Below are positions 19,118-33,401 of a DNA stretch of 64,000 nucleotides, in pieces. Below the pieces are notes generated by a model. It was not told the origin of the DNA. It ran no database searches and worked only from the letters and a program-made list of their open reading frames with translations. How positions within the stretch are numbered: position 1 is the first letter of the stretch; the number at the start of each line of letters is the position of its first letter. A program made the position numbers and the translations under genes. The DNA comes from Brienomyrus brachyistius (lineage: Eukaryota; Chordata; Actinopteri; Osteoglossiformes; Mormyridae). The stretch spans positions 38,072 through 102,071 of the forward strand of contig NW_026042761.1 of assembly GCF_023856365.1 (NCBI RefSeq), given 5' to 3'.

Positions 19118-20313
19118 CATAAAACTTATAGGTCCTGCAGGCCCCAACTCTGATCAGCCTGCATCAGTCTATTTCAGAGCTCCGCTGGCCCAGGCAAGAC
19201 TGGACTCAACTCGTCAAACCACCCCTTTTAAGGAAGGCAAAGGCCTGCCGGCTCCTGAGAGACTGGATAGGAATAACTGGAGCAGCACAGAAAAAGCAAG
19301 ACCTTTCACCCCCGGAGTGACCAGAGTTCCACAATCAATCCACAGCAACAACAGCTGTCAGCCTCCAGACACAGACACCTTTTCCACTATAAACAGGATA
19401 ACTCAGCACACATAGATGTTAGGGACAAATACACGCATGTTTGGTCTCGTTTGAATAGGCATGAGACGAGGAGTATTATACTCTCAGATTTAAGGCAGTA
19501 TAGCTTTTCCTAAGAGAAATACAGAAACTTCGGCTCAACCCACCAAACTGAGAGAGATTCTCTCATGGTAGAACAAGGGAATTACAACCACCCCCTAAAG
19601 TGATCTGATTGGCTGGGGACTTGAGAACCAAGGTCAGCAATGCCCCTAAAATTAACCATTGACCGAAATTAGTCAGTCTTCAGAAACATGCCATCACCTG
19701 GTCTGGATACTTAAGGAAGGGCTTCAGAAGTAGTCGGGGAGTCACTCTGTAATCAGAGCTCCCGCAGAGAACTGGGTGAAAGTCTATCTGTAGTCAGATA
19801 CTTTCCACAGAACTTTGTTCACTCTCAGCTGAGGAATGTGAATACATGATATGAAGACAACTGGATCACAACTGGATCACGGGGGAATCATAAGCAGGGA
19901 AGAACACACAGGCAAACAGCAGCAGCAACATTAAAGGCAGGACTGAGAAGCACATTTATACAAGGCTAAGCAGGGAGCAAACTAGAGGCACCTGAAATGA
20001 GTAACACAAGGGCAGGAAGGAGAGGTAAAACAAACGCGGAACAGGCATGGCACGTTATACCACACTAGGGAGGAAACGGGAGGTTCAGGAGGGCAGGGTG
20101 TGGCAGGGATCCGTTTCAAAATTTAATTTTGGCTTGTACAAACCTTGGTAAAAGCTGCAAAAGATCGATCAACCACTTTCTGAGCTATTGTCTTAACAAA
20201 CAAAGCATCTGTTGGGGTGGCGGTGTCTGGGGAATACCATGTGTAATACACCTTGTGAAGATTTATATGTAAAACAAAATATTTTTTGATTCTATCACAC
20301 ATATAGAAATTAT

Positions 20314-20668
20314 CCATCCATCCATTTTCCAAACCGCTTATCCTATTGGGTCGCGGGGGGTCCGGAGCCTATCCCAGAATCAATGGGCACGAGGCAGGGA
20401 ACAACCCAGGATGGGGGGCCAGCCCATCGCAGGGCACACTCACACACCATCCACTCACACACACACACCTACGGGCAATTCAGCAACTCCAATTAGCCCC
20501 AGCATGTTTTTGGACTGTGGGGGGAAACCGGAGTACCCAGAGGAAACCCCACAACGACATGGGGAGAACATGCAAACTCCACACACATGTGACCCAGGCG
20601 GAGACACGAACCCGGGTCCCAGAGGTGTGAGGCGACAGTGCTAACCACTGCACCACCATGCCGCCCCT
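20314..20668 (-). mobile_element. L2-tailed SINE-like retroposon, copy 2
   Basis: Flanked by TATAGAAATTAT at 20302-20313 and 20669-20680. Has the GTCGCGGGG variant shared by copies 2-6. Confidence 0.88.
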
Positions 20669-21248
20669 TATAGAAATTATTCTAGGTTTAAATAGTAATT
20701 TAGCTGAGTAACTAGGCTGAAATTCTAGATAGTTGCAATTTTAAGAATTATTACTATTATTCACAGCTTTTAAGCATGCAGTTGGATGACGGATGGATGG
20801 ATATTCAGCCACCAGAAATGCCAATTGTTGTTAAGAGGATCAAAGTCTGCAAAGTAGTATGCAGGGTTTAAGGCCAGAACACAGCATACTCTCCGACAGA
20901 AAGCATAAAGTTCACTGGGGGAATTTCTGTGGCCACTGCCTGAACAGCATGTGTGGAGAATGTTTATGAGGGTCGAGCCATGCAGAGCTGCTGGCCCTGG
21001 CATGTAATGATGAATCACAAATCAGTTAAAAATCGGTGCAAATGCATGAAGATTTAAACCGGCTGATGTGGAAAATGAATCACTATTGTAGGAGTACTTC
21101 ACAGTACTTTAACAGAAAAACTGGTGTAATATTACATTTGATTTCACAATGTGAGTTTGACGTCAGATGTCACTGCGTATCACGTCGACATCGTACGTCA
21201 GTTTTTGGTTTTGAGCGAACGCGAGATGATGAATGAATTTGAAACTGA

Positions 21249-21543
21249 GGACGGCACAGTGGTTAGTGCTGGCTTCGGTCCAGGGCCCTTTCTGTGTGGA
21301 GTTCGCATGCTCTCCCCGTTTTCGCCGGGGACTCCAGGTTCCTCCCACGGTCCAAAAGCATGCAGGATAGGTTGACTGGTGAGTCTAAATTGGCCCTGTA
21401 GTTGTGTGAGTGTGTGCGACCTGCGGTGTGTAGGTGACTGCCTGGGCTTGGTTCCTGTCTGCGCCCCTTGTTCCCGGGATAGGCTCCGGTCTCCCCCGCG
21501 ATCTCAGTTGGGATTAAGTGGTTTCAGAAAATGGATGGATGGA
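21249..21543 (+). mobile_element. L2-tailed retroposon, copy 3
   Basis: Equivalent of 432-726. Confidence 0.82.
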
Positions 21544-23558
21544 CGCACCGCCCGATCTTCAATTGGCGGTGTGGCAGCATATTAGCTTTCCGGTAATCAC
21601 AAACGAGGAGGAAACAGCGAGAAAAGCACAGACAAGACATAAACTGCATGCAAACATTGTAATAGACTGATAACATACACAAACAGGTCCACTGGCACCA
21701 CCGTGAGCTGAGTGAAGATTATTAAAAGGGCAAAGCACGCTAAAAAGCTGCACATGCAAACCTTAGCTTATTTATTTGATTTATTTTTTTTTATTTACTT
21801 ATTTTGATTTGGGATTTTTTTCAACAGTATTTTATTCAAATTCAGTTGCACTGTTCACAACAGTGTCAACAGTTCAGAAAGATAAATATAAGAATATTTT
21901 TGAATATATTTGTCTGCAGCTCATTCTGCAAAAAATGAGAAAATTGTATCGTGAACTCAGAATCGTGAATCGTATCAAATGGTGAGTTGAATGTATCGTT
22001 ACATCCCTAGTTCTTACAGTAGTACTATGGTATGGTGGAGCCACATGACAGGAAGGCAGTACATTGCGAAGTCTGTTAAGAACATCATTCGCACTGAACT
22101 GCCCTCCATTGACCAGCTGTACTTTAACTGCCACAGTAACAAGGTTCAGTCTATAATCCAGGACTCTGACCACCATCCACAAACACTGACTAGCAGATTC
22201 ATGAACAGCTTCATTCGCCAAACAATTCAAACCTGCAGCTTTTGCATCCCCTGTAACAGTCATTTCCACGGCAGCTGCACTGTACAGCTGTTACTGCACT
22301 TTATCCACCACTGACCACGTATCATCCAGTTTTGTCCTGCTTTGTATCGCACTGTTTCTGCACCATGTTGTCTTGTACTCCCTTGTGTTGTTATGCACCA
22401 TCTGTGTTGTTCTGAGCAGTGCCATGATGCAATATTACAAAAAGATCTTGAGGAAATGCAGAGTTCTGGAGGAGATTCTCACAGATCATGGCATGTGTTT
22501 ATACTGAAGAAACTGTACAAATTGCTAGACATAAAACACAGGACTGGCAACTGTGGTACGTTTTAACACCTTGATAAAAAACTTAAAATCCATAGTAAGT
22601 AGGACAACCTCATAGAACCTTTACTAGTCATTGTTCAGAAGATTAACACGGATTAAAAACCATTACTATGAAAGCACGCTAATCAGTTAAGTTGATTATG
22701 TGGAGAGAGAGAAAAAAAACTGTCTTTGAAAAAGATCAACCATAGAACGAAGCTGCAGCATTGACACCCCCTAGTGGTGATTTGAAGATAGTTCTGTCTG
22801 TAGCAGCTAAGCAGTAGATTTGGCGTCAGGTGCCATGACAAACTCAGTGCTGCTCGGTTTGAACGGCAGAAGCACAAAAATAAAGGGGGCATCTACTGCA
22901 CGCCCCCCACCCTTGAAAATGGTACAAATTATCATGCAACAGTTTTCTTAAGTAAGTCTTTTTGGGCGTCTGCAGAAACCTCCACGATGCGATTGCCCTG
23001 ATTAAGAAGTGCGCAGCGGATACAATTTGGGATGCATCGTTCATCCGATTTATTAATATATAATTATTAGTATGTCTATATTATTTTAGAAACGTTACTT
23101 GACGAATATTTTTCATTGAGATTGATTCCCCGTTTAAAATTTTGGTGACACTTCATATTTTTTAAGAGAGACAGACAATTTGACGCATGCAATTTGCAGA
23201 AATATGTTGTGCCGCTATAAAGTACACAGGCAGCATGACAAACATAAGTACTCACTGAAGCCACGACATACGCCCGGCTGGCCCCAGCGGTACCCCTAAG
23301 AAGAAGGCTTTTTTCACAACCCACGACCATCACGAGGGCAAAAAAAACTGAATAGCCTAGAATTTAGTTAATTACAAGGCACATATTTATTGGAGCAAGA
23401 GCTCTAACATAAAACTACCTTGTAATTATAAAGTATTATGGCTGTGAACAATGTACAAACAGGCACAGAAAGTAAAATACTCCAAAAATGCAAAGAACCT
23501 AAATATTTTTGTTTCCACCGATTCACTCTTGATGTGTTAGGAGTCACAGTTCAGTAGC

Positions 23559-25824
23559 CTATTCTTCAGTATCTGCATTTAAGACCACCAACTGCTCTTT
23601 CTCCTCCTTCGCTCGTCGGCTCAGAGTATTGGACTTGGTAAGTAATGTTGCCCTTTTGGTTCCAGCAGCACTCTCTGCTTCCTCTGCCATGTGCTCAGCA
23701 TCCTTTTGTAAACTCTCACATACACTTTCCAGTGAGACTCTCTTCCTCTTGAGTTCCTCAAGTTTTCTTTTTTGCTTTTCGCTCATCTTTCACCTTTGGT
23801 CAGAGGCGCTTTGGTTGCTCCCCCACACACTCTGACATGGTCGCATATAAGCCTCTGTGCAACAACTGTTTCCTCTGATAAGTTGCAGGTCTCCACCTCT
23901 ATTCGTTCCACTTCGGCTTGCCCATAGGACAGCAGCAGCAAGTTCTTGCAGAACATCCAGAGGTCAGGATAAGGCCCACTAACTTTTTGATGTAAAAAGA
24001 CATCAACTTTGGATGGTGCTGAAGGAATGAAGGATATAAAATCCAAGCCTTTTGCCTCATTGTGCAGGTGATTATCAGACTGCTGGGATATTGCATCACC
24101 TGTAATTACATTAATTACAGTAGATTAGATGCAGATCAACAATGTCAATACACAGAATCACATGTAGAATAGGAAAGTGATTTATAACCCAATTTTCCTA
24201 TGATACCATAAATGTGCAATCATTTTAATTTAATCTTGAGATATCTCTAGGCTCATCAAAGAAAATATAACTGGGCTGATGCTTCTTTTCAAACACCAAG
24301 AGTCGGTCTTCTAAATACTGCTAAAATCTACGTGTTAACACTATTCAGTTCAGGGACGGATTATGGGTTGTGTGGGCCCCTGGGTAAAACGTTCGCGAGG
24401 CCCCCCCCCACCACCACCACCTGCACCACCACCACAACCACCACAAGTCAAGGGCCCTTGGCAGCCAAACACCCTCCCTATAGGGTCAGGGGACCTTGTA
24501 GGCAGAGGATCAAAGAATGTAGGCCCTCTAAAATAGACAAACGAAAATACATTGCTGATAAGCGTTGCAAATTGTTTTGGGCTTGGGGCCCACGGGCCCC
24601 CTGCACCCCAAGGGCCCCTGGGCAGCGGCCCCGCTAACCCGGTTTGTAATCCGTCCCTGATTCAGTTAGATGTGAAAAAAGAAAAGCATAATTTAAAAAT
24701 AATATTCTGAACTATCCTATTCTTATCCTATGATTTACCAGCAGATATCCTGCCTGCCAACCGATTCTCCTGCGCAAACTTCTGCATGAGATTTCTCCTT
24801 TTCTGCTGGCAGTTATCTGGCTGGTGTGCATTTTGTTTGGGTCCAAGCACGTCATCTCATGTACAATCGAGTACTTCAGAGGGCATTTATCCAAGGCCTT
24901 TTTGCACATTTTTGAGAGCACAATCTGGCAATTTTTTTTAATCTGAAGGACACCAAGGTCACTTCCACTGCCTTTGGCTCCTGACTGTCTCTGACAAAAA
25001 GATGGTTTGTCAAATTTCCAGAATCTTTCTGCACACTCAGCCCAAGGTTAACACTACCTCAGCTGTACATATCAAACCAGCTCAAACTCCATGTTATTCA
25101 CATATTTTTTACTTCACAATTGTTTGATACATTTGTATGTAAAGATACCAGTGAATTCACAGAAGTCCCACCTTGATGACAGCCATTCCTATATCCACCT
25201 CCTTTGGACTGAGCCAGAGTTTTTGCCTGTACAACAGCTGTACATGTTGCTACACAACACTTAAACATTCTATTTCCTCAATGAACTATTTTTTTTGCAG
25301 CAAAAGCCATGAAGCAGCAATAAAATCTTTAAAATATGCTTACCAATAAATATGGTTCTCCCATTTAAACACATGTAAAGATAAACCATGGATATTTAAA
25401 AATCATGGGTTCGTTAATGAGTTTAAATGTTATTGAATGGCTTACCTTAAACTTCTCCAGTAAGTCTTCAGCGGTGGAGTGGCTCATGTACTGTGATCCC
25501 AGAACCAGGACTGCACTCGAGAGCCATTCTCATAATTCACCCAATACCTGACATGCACATCCAGTTGTTTTCTTTTGATGGTCCTGTTCATACTTACGTC
25601 AAACATGACAACGAAGCTCCCTTTTAATATATGGAGCGAGTCCAAATCGCGCAAGAAAAGCGGTTTTATCTTTACCACAAGTGACCCTGCGAGTCAGGGA
25701 ACATCACCCTGGAGACGGTGTGAATGTCATCATTGGACGTATAGGAGTGATGTCGGCAAACCGTTTGCAAAGCCCATAGCACTTCTGCTTTCAGTGTGGG
25801 TTGAGGAGGATGTACTGAAGGCAT
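23559..25824 (-). pseudogene. hAT-like transposase-derived gene remnant, copy 3
   Basis: Exon pieces at 25824-25446, 25047-24739 and 24099-23559. Same lesions. Confidence 0.63.
24351..24659. mobile_element. hAT MITE, copy 3
   Basis: 309 bp, 9-C run, same ATTCAGTT duplications. Confidence 0.93.
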
Positions 25825-25927
25825 TATTTGTCATGGGATCCGGAGACACTGCCAAAACGGGTGTAGGCCTATCTTTAGAGGTTGTACTTATCTCCACTGA
25901 ATAAACATAAATCTGGGCTTATTCTAT

Positions 25928-26434
25928 ACTGAACAAAAATATAAACGCAACACTCTTGTTTCTGCTCCCATTTTTCATGAGATGGACTTAAAGACCTACA
26001 ATTCATTCCAGATACACAATATTACCATTTCTCTCAAACATTTCTCACAAATCAGTCTAAATGTGTGATAGTGAGCACTTCTGCTTTGCTGAGATAATCC
26101 ATCCCACCTCACAGGTGTGCCACATCAAGATGCTGATCTGACATCATGGGTAGTGCACAGGTGTACCTTATACTGCCCACAATAAAAGGCCACCCTGGAA
26201 TGTGCAGTTTTTTGCTTTATTGGGGGTCTGGGGACTCAGAACCGGTCAGTATCTGGTGTGACCACCATTTGCCTCATGCAATGCAACACATCTTCTTCGC
26301 ATAGAGTTTATCAGATTGTCAATTGTGGCCTGTGGAATGTTGGTCCACTCCTCTTCAATGGCTGTGCGAAGTTGTTGGATATTAGTGGGAACTGGTACAC
26401 GCTGTCGTATACGCCGGTCAAGCACATCCCAAAC
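25928..26434 (-). mobile_element. Tc1-like transposon 3' end, copy 3
   Basis: Transposase C-terminus at 26246-26434. Confidence 0.88.
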
Positions 26435-27037
26435 AAGAGCAGCTGACCTGAGAAATAAGAAATAAGCTAAGCTGGAAACCTGGACCCTCCGACCAAGAAT
26501 GCGTGAAGTACCCTCAGAAGGTCTACTAGAAGATGTACGTAGAAGACTACTACAGATCAGCTGATCTACACCACAGCAACAGTGATCCTTGAGCTGGAGC
26601 CGGACCGTCTTTGAAGACTCCGTAAATCTCCGTATAATAATATATATCTACGGGAACGAGAAAGGAGAAAGCAGAGAACAAGAACAAGATTTGTAAATGT
26701 AAGATTTGAAGGACCCCCGGCATGAAAAATAGAATAGTTCTCGTCATTAGTGAACATGTGTCTCGTCATTGTGTATCATGGACAGTAAGAGGGGGATCAA
26801 TAGAGTGTTGTTATTATAACGTCTAAAAAGTCTGTCGATAAATCAATAAGAAAATAAATGAAGTCGTTTTCGCGAACACGCGAACAGGGGCCGGACCGAC
26901 TGTAGGGGGCGTGGCCAGAGACAGCCATAGCTGTCAAGTCTCCCGTTTTGGCCGGGAAACTACCGTATTTTACTTCTCTTTCCCGCCGTCCTCCCGTATT
27001 AGTATTTTCCCGTAAATCTCCCTTATATTATATAGTT

Positions 27038-27108
27038 GCTGGATAGTGTAGTGGTAAGATCGCCGCCTTTCACACGGGAGACCGGGGTTCGAATCCCGGT
27101 TGTGGCCA
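27038..27108 (+). tRNA. tRNA-Glu(TTC)-like sequence 1, copy 3
   Basis: Standard 71-base sequence. Confidence 0.55.
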
Positions 27109-27314
27109 AAAATATATTTTATATATTTTATATATTTATATTTATATTTATATTATATTTTATATAATTTATATTATTTTATATTTCCTGTCTTAAAATG
27201 TAAGGGATACTGGAGCCTCCCGTTTTGGCCGGGATACTACCGTATTTTACTTCTCTTTCCCGCCGTCCTCCCGTATTAGTATTTTCCCGTAAATCTCCCT
27301 TATATTATATAGTT

Positions 27315-27385
27315 GCTGGATAGTGTAGTGGTAAGATCGCCGCCTTTCACACGGGAGACCGGGGTTCGAATCCCGGTTGTGGCCA
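27315..27385 (+). tRNA. tRNA-Glu(TTC)-like sequence 2, copy 3
   Basis: The sequence itself is standard. The block in front of it reads GCCGGGATACTACC, an A-to-T change found nowhere else in the window (near 27234). Confidence 0.55.
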
Positions 27386-27591
27386 AAAATATATTTTATA
27401 TATTTTATATATTTATATTTATATTTATATTATATTTTATATAATTTATATTATTTTATATTTCCTGTCTTAAAATGTAAGGGATACTGGAGCCTCCCGT
27501 TTTGGCCGGGAAACTACCGTATTTTACTTCTCTTTCCCGCCGTCCTCCCGTATTAGTATTTTCCCGTAAATCTCCCTTATATTATATAGTT

Positions 27592-27662
27592 GCTGGATAG
27601 TGTAGTGGTAAGATCGCCGCCTTTCACACGGGAGACCGGGGTTCGAATCCCGGTTGTGGCCA
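27592..27662 (+). tRNA. tRNA-Glu(TTC)-like sequence 3, copy 3
   Basis: Exactly 277 bp after the second, without the TA microsatellite of copies 1 and 2. Confidence 0.55.
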
Positions 27663-27704
27663 AAAATATATTTTATATATTTTATATATTTATATTTATA
27701 TTTA

Positions 27705-28960
27705 AAAGCCTGAGGCGACAGTGGCAAGGAAACTCCCTCTAGCAGGAAGAAACCTTGAGTGGAACCTAGACTCAGAAGGGGACCCCATCCTCCTCTGGGC
27801 GACCAAGGAGCATGAAACTGCATTTACATTGACATTCATTAGAGTTCATATAGTTATAAAGTCCCAGTTGGTTTCATGTAGTTATATCCAGGAGTCCAGG
27901 TGCGGGTTCACACGGTGTAGTCGGCTCGGTATCAGCTCGAAAAAGAGAAGATGGAGAAGAGTTATTGCCCTACACCTAACCGGCAGGACTAAAGCAACTA
28001 TGACAGCCTGCCTAAAAGAGTGACCTGGAAGGAAGCACAGGCATGAGGGTTTACAGAGGTTTTGGCGTCAAGCCACCTCCCATCCACAGCTTAAGTGATC
28101 GGCGAGAGTGGCAGGACGACAGCACCAATCCCCCCTTTCCCCTTCAATCTCAAATAACTATGAACCTCCAGATTTCCCATTCACCTTAGAAAAGAAGATT
28201 TAACTATCCAAAAGACTGGCGAAAGAGGTACATCTTAAGCCTTGACTTAAAAGCAGAGATTGTGTCTGAGTTCCGAACACTAATAGGAAGTTTATTCCAT
28301 AGCTGTGGTGCTTTATGAGCAAATGCTCTTCCCCCAAAGGTAATGTTCTTTATTCTGGGTACGGATAGAATACCTCCATCTCGTCATCTAAGTGTATGAT
28401 TCGGAACGCAAATGAGGTCACTCACATACTGCGGTGCAAGACCATTTACAGCTTTATAGGTTAAGAGCAGTGTTTTGTAGTCAACACGAAATCTAACTGG
28501 CAGCCAGTGCAGTGAAGATAAAATTGGGGTAATATGATTATATGTTTTAGTTTAACTATTGCTAGTAGCGGTTCAATCAATGCTGGGAGCATCGCTGAAT
28601 AATTTTGATGGAACAGGTTCTAGCATACAAGTAGATGAATTTGAAGATAAAATTAAGTACATCAGTTCTGACTGGTTAACCAATATTCAATATTCAAAAT
28701 GTTCTGTTTAATTGAGCATATTTTTGGTCAAAAAGTTTCATAAAGTCGTCACTGGAAAATAACCAGTGGTCTGGTTATTAGTCAGCTTGGACACCATAGT
28801 AAATAGGAATCTAGGATTATTTTTGTTTATTTCAATTAGTTCTGATAGATACTAGATGATTTGGCGGCACTAAGAGCCTTTTTGTAGCTACCCATAGCCT
28901 CTTTCCATGCTAGTTCGAACACCACTAGTTTAGTATGATGCCACTTACATTCTGTAAGGA
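27705..28960 (-). mobile_element. CR1/L2/Rex-group LINE remnant, copy 3
   Basis: C-terminal coding remnant at 28204-28539. Confidence 0.78.
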
Positions 28961-30156
28961 CATAAAACTTATAGGTCCTGCAGGCCCCAACTCTGATCAG
29001 CCTGCATCAGTCTATTTCAGAGCTCCGCTGGCCCAGGCAAGACTGGACTCAACTCGTCAAACCACCCCTTTTAAGGAAGGCAAAGGCCTGCCGGCTCCTG
29101 AGAGACTGGATAGGAATAACTGGAGCAGCACAGAAAAAGCAAGACCTTTCACCCCCGGAGTGACCAGAGTTCCACAATCAATCCACAGCAACAACAGCTG
29201 TCAGCCTCCAGACACAGACACCTTTTCCACTATAAACAGGATAACTCAGCACACATAGATGTTAGGGACAAATACACGCATGTTTGGTCTCGTTTGAATA
29301 GGCATGAGACGAGGAGTATTATACTCTCAGATTTAAGGCAGTATAGCTTTTCCTAAGAGAAATACAGAAACTTCGGCTCAACCCACCAAACTGAGAGAGA
29401 TTCTCTCATGGTAGAACAAGGGAATTACAACCACCCCCTAAAGTGATCTGATTGGCTGGGGACTTGAGAACCAAGGTCAGCAATGCCCCTAAAATTAACC
29501 ATTGACCGAAATTAGTCAGTCTTCAGAAACATGCCATCACCTGGTCTGGATACTTAAGGAAGGGCTTCAGAAGTAGTCGGGGAGTCACTCTGTAATCAGA
29601 GCTCCCGCAGAGAACTGGGTGAAAGTCTATCTGTAGTCAGATACTTTCCACAGAACTTTGTTCACTCTCAGCTGAGGAATGTGAATACATGATATGAAGA
29701 CAACTGGATCACAACTGGATCACGGGGGAATCATAAGCAGGGAAGAACACACAGGCAAACAGCAGCAGCAACATTAAAGGCAGGACTGAGAAGCACATTT
29801 ATACAAGGCTAAGCAGGGAGCAAACTAGAGGCACCTGAAATGAGTAACACAAGGGCAGGAAGGAGAGGTAAAACAAACGCGGAACAGGCATGGCACGTTA
29901 TACCACACTAGGGAGGAAACGGGAGGTTCAGGAGGGCAGGGTGTGGCAGGGATCCGTTTCAAAATTTAATTTTGGCTTGTACAAACCTTGGTAAAAGCTG
30001 CAAAAGATCGATCAACCACTTTCTGAGCTATTGTCTTAACAAACAAAGCATCTGTTGGGGTGGCGGTGTCTGGGGAATACCATGTGTAATACACCTTGTG
30101 AAGATTTATATGTAAAACAAAATATTTTTTGATTCTATCACACATATAGAAATTAT

Positions 30157-30511
30157 CCATCCATCCATTTTCCAAACCGCTTATCCTATTGGGTCGCGGG
30201 GGGTCCGGAGCCTATCCCAGAATCAATGGGCACGAGGCAGGGAACAACCCAGGATGGGGGGCCAGCCCATCGCAGGGCACACTCACACACCATCCACTCA
30301 CACACACACACCTACGGGCAATTCAGCAACTCCAATTAGCCCCAGCATGTTTTTGGACTGTGGGGGGAAACCGGAGTACCCAGAGGAAACCCCACAACGA
30401 CATGGGGAGAACATGCAAACTCCACACACATGTGACCCAGGCGGAGACACGAACCCGGGTCCCAGAGGTGTGAGGCGACAGTGCTAACCACTGCACCACC
30501 ATGCCGCCCCT
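30157..30511 (-). mobile_element. L2-tailed SINE-like retroposon, copy 3
   Basis: Target duplications at 30145-30156 and 30512-30523. Confidence 0.88.
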
Positions 30512-31091
30512 TATAGAAATTATTCTAGGTTTAAATAGTAATTTAGCTGAGTAACTAGGCTGAAATTCTAGATAGTTGCAATTTTAAGAATTATTACTAT
30601 TATTCACAGCTTTTAAGCATGCAGTTGGATGACGGATGGATGGATATTCAGCCACCAGAAATGCCAATTGTTGTTAAGAGGATCAAAGTCTGCAAAGTAG
30701 TATGCAGGGTTTAAGGCCAGAACACAGCATACTCTCCGACAGAAAGCATAAAGTTCACTGGGGGAATTTCTGTGGCCACTGCCTGAACAGCATGTGTGGA
30801 GAATGTTTATGAGGGTCGAGCCATGCAGAGCTGCTGGCCCTGGCATGTAATGATGAATCACAAATCAGTTAAAAATCGGTGCAAATGCATGAAGATTTAA
30901 ACCGGCTGATGTGGAAAATGAATCACTATTGTAGGAGTACTTCACAGTACTTTAACAGAAAAACTGGTGTAATATTACATTTGATTTCACAATGTGAGTT
31001 TGACGTCAGATGTCACTGCGTATCACGTCGACATCGTACGTCAGTTTTTGGTTTTGAGCGAACGCGAGATGATGAATGAATTTGAAACTGA

Positions 31092-31386
31092 GGACGGCAC
31101 AGTGGTTAGTGCTGGCTTCGGTCCAGGGCCCTTTCTGTGTGGAGTTCGCATGCTCTCCCCGTTTTCGCCGGGGACTCCAGGTTCCTCCCACGGTCCAAAA
31201 GCATGCAGGATAGGTTGACTGGTGAGTCTAAATTGGCCCTGTAGTTGTGTGAGTGTGTGCGACCTGCGGTGTGTAGGTGACTGCCTGGGCTTGGTTCCTG
31301 TCTGCGCCCCTTGTTCCCGGGATAGGCTCCGGTCTCCCCCGCGATCTCAGTTGGGATTAAGTGGTTTCAGAAAATGGATGGATGGA
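31092..31386 (+). mobile_element. L2-tailed retroposon, copy 4
   Basis: Equivalent of 432-726. Confidence 0.82.
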
Positions 31387-33401
31387 CGCACCGCCCGATC
31401 TTCAATTGGCGGTGTGGCAGCATATTAGCTTTCCGGTAATCACAAACGAGGAGGAAACAGCGAGAAAAGCACAGACAAGACATAAACTGCATGCAAACAT
31501 TGTAATAGACTGATAACATACACAAACAGGTCCACTGGCACCACCGTGAGCTGAGTGAAGATTATTAAAAGGGCAAAGCACGCTAAAAAGCTGCACATGC
31601 AAACCTTAGCTTATTTATTTGATTTATTTTTTTTTATTTACTTATTTTGATTTGGGATTTTTTTCAACAGTATTTTATTCAAATTCAGTTGCACTGTTCA
31701 CAACAGTGTCAACAGTTCAGAAAGATAAATATAAGAATATTTTTGAATATATTTGTCTGCAGCTCATTCTGCAAAAAATGAGAAAATTGTATCGTGAACT
31801 CAGAATCGTGAATCGTATCAAATGGTGAGTTGAATGTATCGTTACATCCCTAGTTCTTACAGTAGTACTATGGTATGGTGGAGCCACATGACAGGAAGGC
31901 AGTACATTGCGAAGTCTGTTAAGAACATCATTCGCACTGAACTGCCCTCCATTGACCAGCTGTACTTTAACTGCCACAGTAACAAGGTTCAGTCTATAAT
32001 CCAGGACTCTGACCACCATCCACAAACACTGACTAGCAGATTCATGAACAGCTTCATTCGCCAAACAATTCAAACCTGCAGCTTTTGCATCCCCTGTAAC
32101 AGTCATTTCCACGGCAGCTGCACTGTACAGCTGTTACTGCACTTTATCCACCACTGACCACGTATCATCCAGTTTTGTCCTGCTTTGTATCGCACTGTTT
32201 CTGCACCATGTTGTCTTGTACTCCCTTGTGTTGTTATGCACCATCTGTGTTGTTCTGAGCAGTGCCATGATGCAATATTACAAAAAGATCTTGAGGAAAT
32301 GCAGAGTTCTGGAGGAGATTCTCACAGATCATGGCATGTGTTTATACTGAAGAAACTGTACAAATTGCTAGACATAAAACACAGGACTGGCAACTGTGGT
32401 ACGTTTTAACACCTTGATAAAAAACTTAAAATCCATAGTAAGTAGGACAACCTCATAGAACCTTTACTAGTCATTGTTCAGAAGATTAACACGGATTAAA
32501 AACCATTACTATGAAAGCACGCTAATCAGTTAAGTTGATTATGTGGAGAGAGAGAAAAAAAACTGTCTTTGAAAAAGATCAACCATAGAACGAAGCTGCA
32601 GCATTGACACCCCCTAGTGGTGATTTGAAGATAGTTCTGTCTGTAGCAGCTAAGCAGTAGATTTGGCGTCAGGTGCCATGACAAACTCAGTGCTGCTCGG
32701 TTTGAACGGCAGAAGCACAAAAATAAAGGGGGCATCTACTGCACGCCCCCCACCCTTGAAAATGGTACAAATTATCATGCAACAGTTTTCTTAAGTAAGT
32801 CTTTTTGGGCGTCTGCAGAAACCTCCACGATGCGATTGCCCTGATTAAGAAGTGCGCAGCGGATACAATTTGGGATGCATCGTTCATCCGATTTATTAAT
32901 ATATAATTATTAGTATGTCTATATTATTTTAGAAACGTTACTTGACGAATATTTTTCATTGAGATTGATTCCCCGTTTAAAATTTTGGTGACACTTCATA
33001 TTTTTTAAGAGAGACAGACAATTTGACGCATGCAATTTGCAGAAATATGTTGTGCCGCTATAAAGTACACAGGCAGCATGACAAACATAAGTACTCACTG
33101 AAGCCACGACATACGCCCGGCTGGCCCCAGCGGTACCCCTAAGAAGAAGGCTTTTTTCACAACCCACGACCATCACGAGGGCAAAAAAAACTGAATAGCC
33201 TAGAATTTAGTTAATTACAAGGCACATATTTATTGGAGCAAGAGCTCTAACATAAAACTACCTTGTAATTATAAAGTATTATGGCTGTGAACAATGTACA
33301 AACAGGCACAGAAAGTAAAATACTCCAAAAATGCAAAGAACCTAAATATTTTTGTTTCCACCGATTCACTCTTGATGTGTTAGGAGTCACAGTTCAGTAG
33401 C

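Larger units (their letters stand above)
9861..20817. repeat. Macrorepeat copy 2 (10957 bp, longest)
   Basis: Same order of components as copy 1. It is longer because, after its third tRNA-like sequence, it carries a 176-bp segment not found elsewhere in the window (16729-16904), a diverged second version of the 5618-6122 module (16905-17379) and two further tRNA-like sequences, giving five in all. Confidence 0.98.
20818..30660. repeat. Macrorepeat copy 3 (9843 bp)
   Basis: Matches copy 2 in the shared parts, including the extra C in the 23.3-kb region and the 9-C run. It has three tRNA-like sequences at a regular 277-bp spacing and lacks the TA microsatellite found in front of the third one in copies 1 and 2. 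Confidence 0.98.
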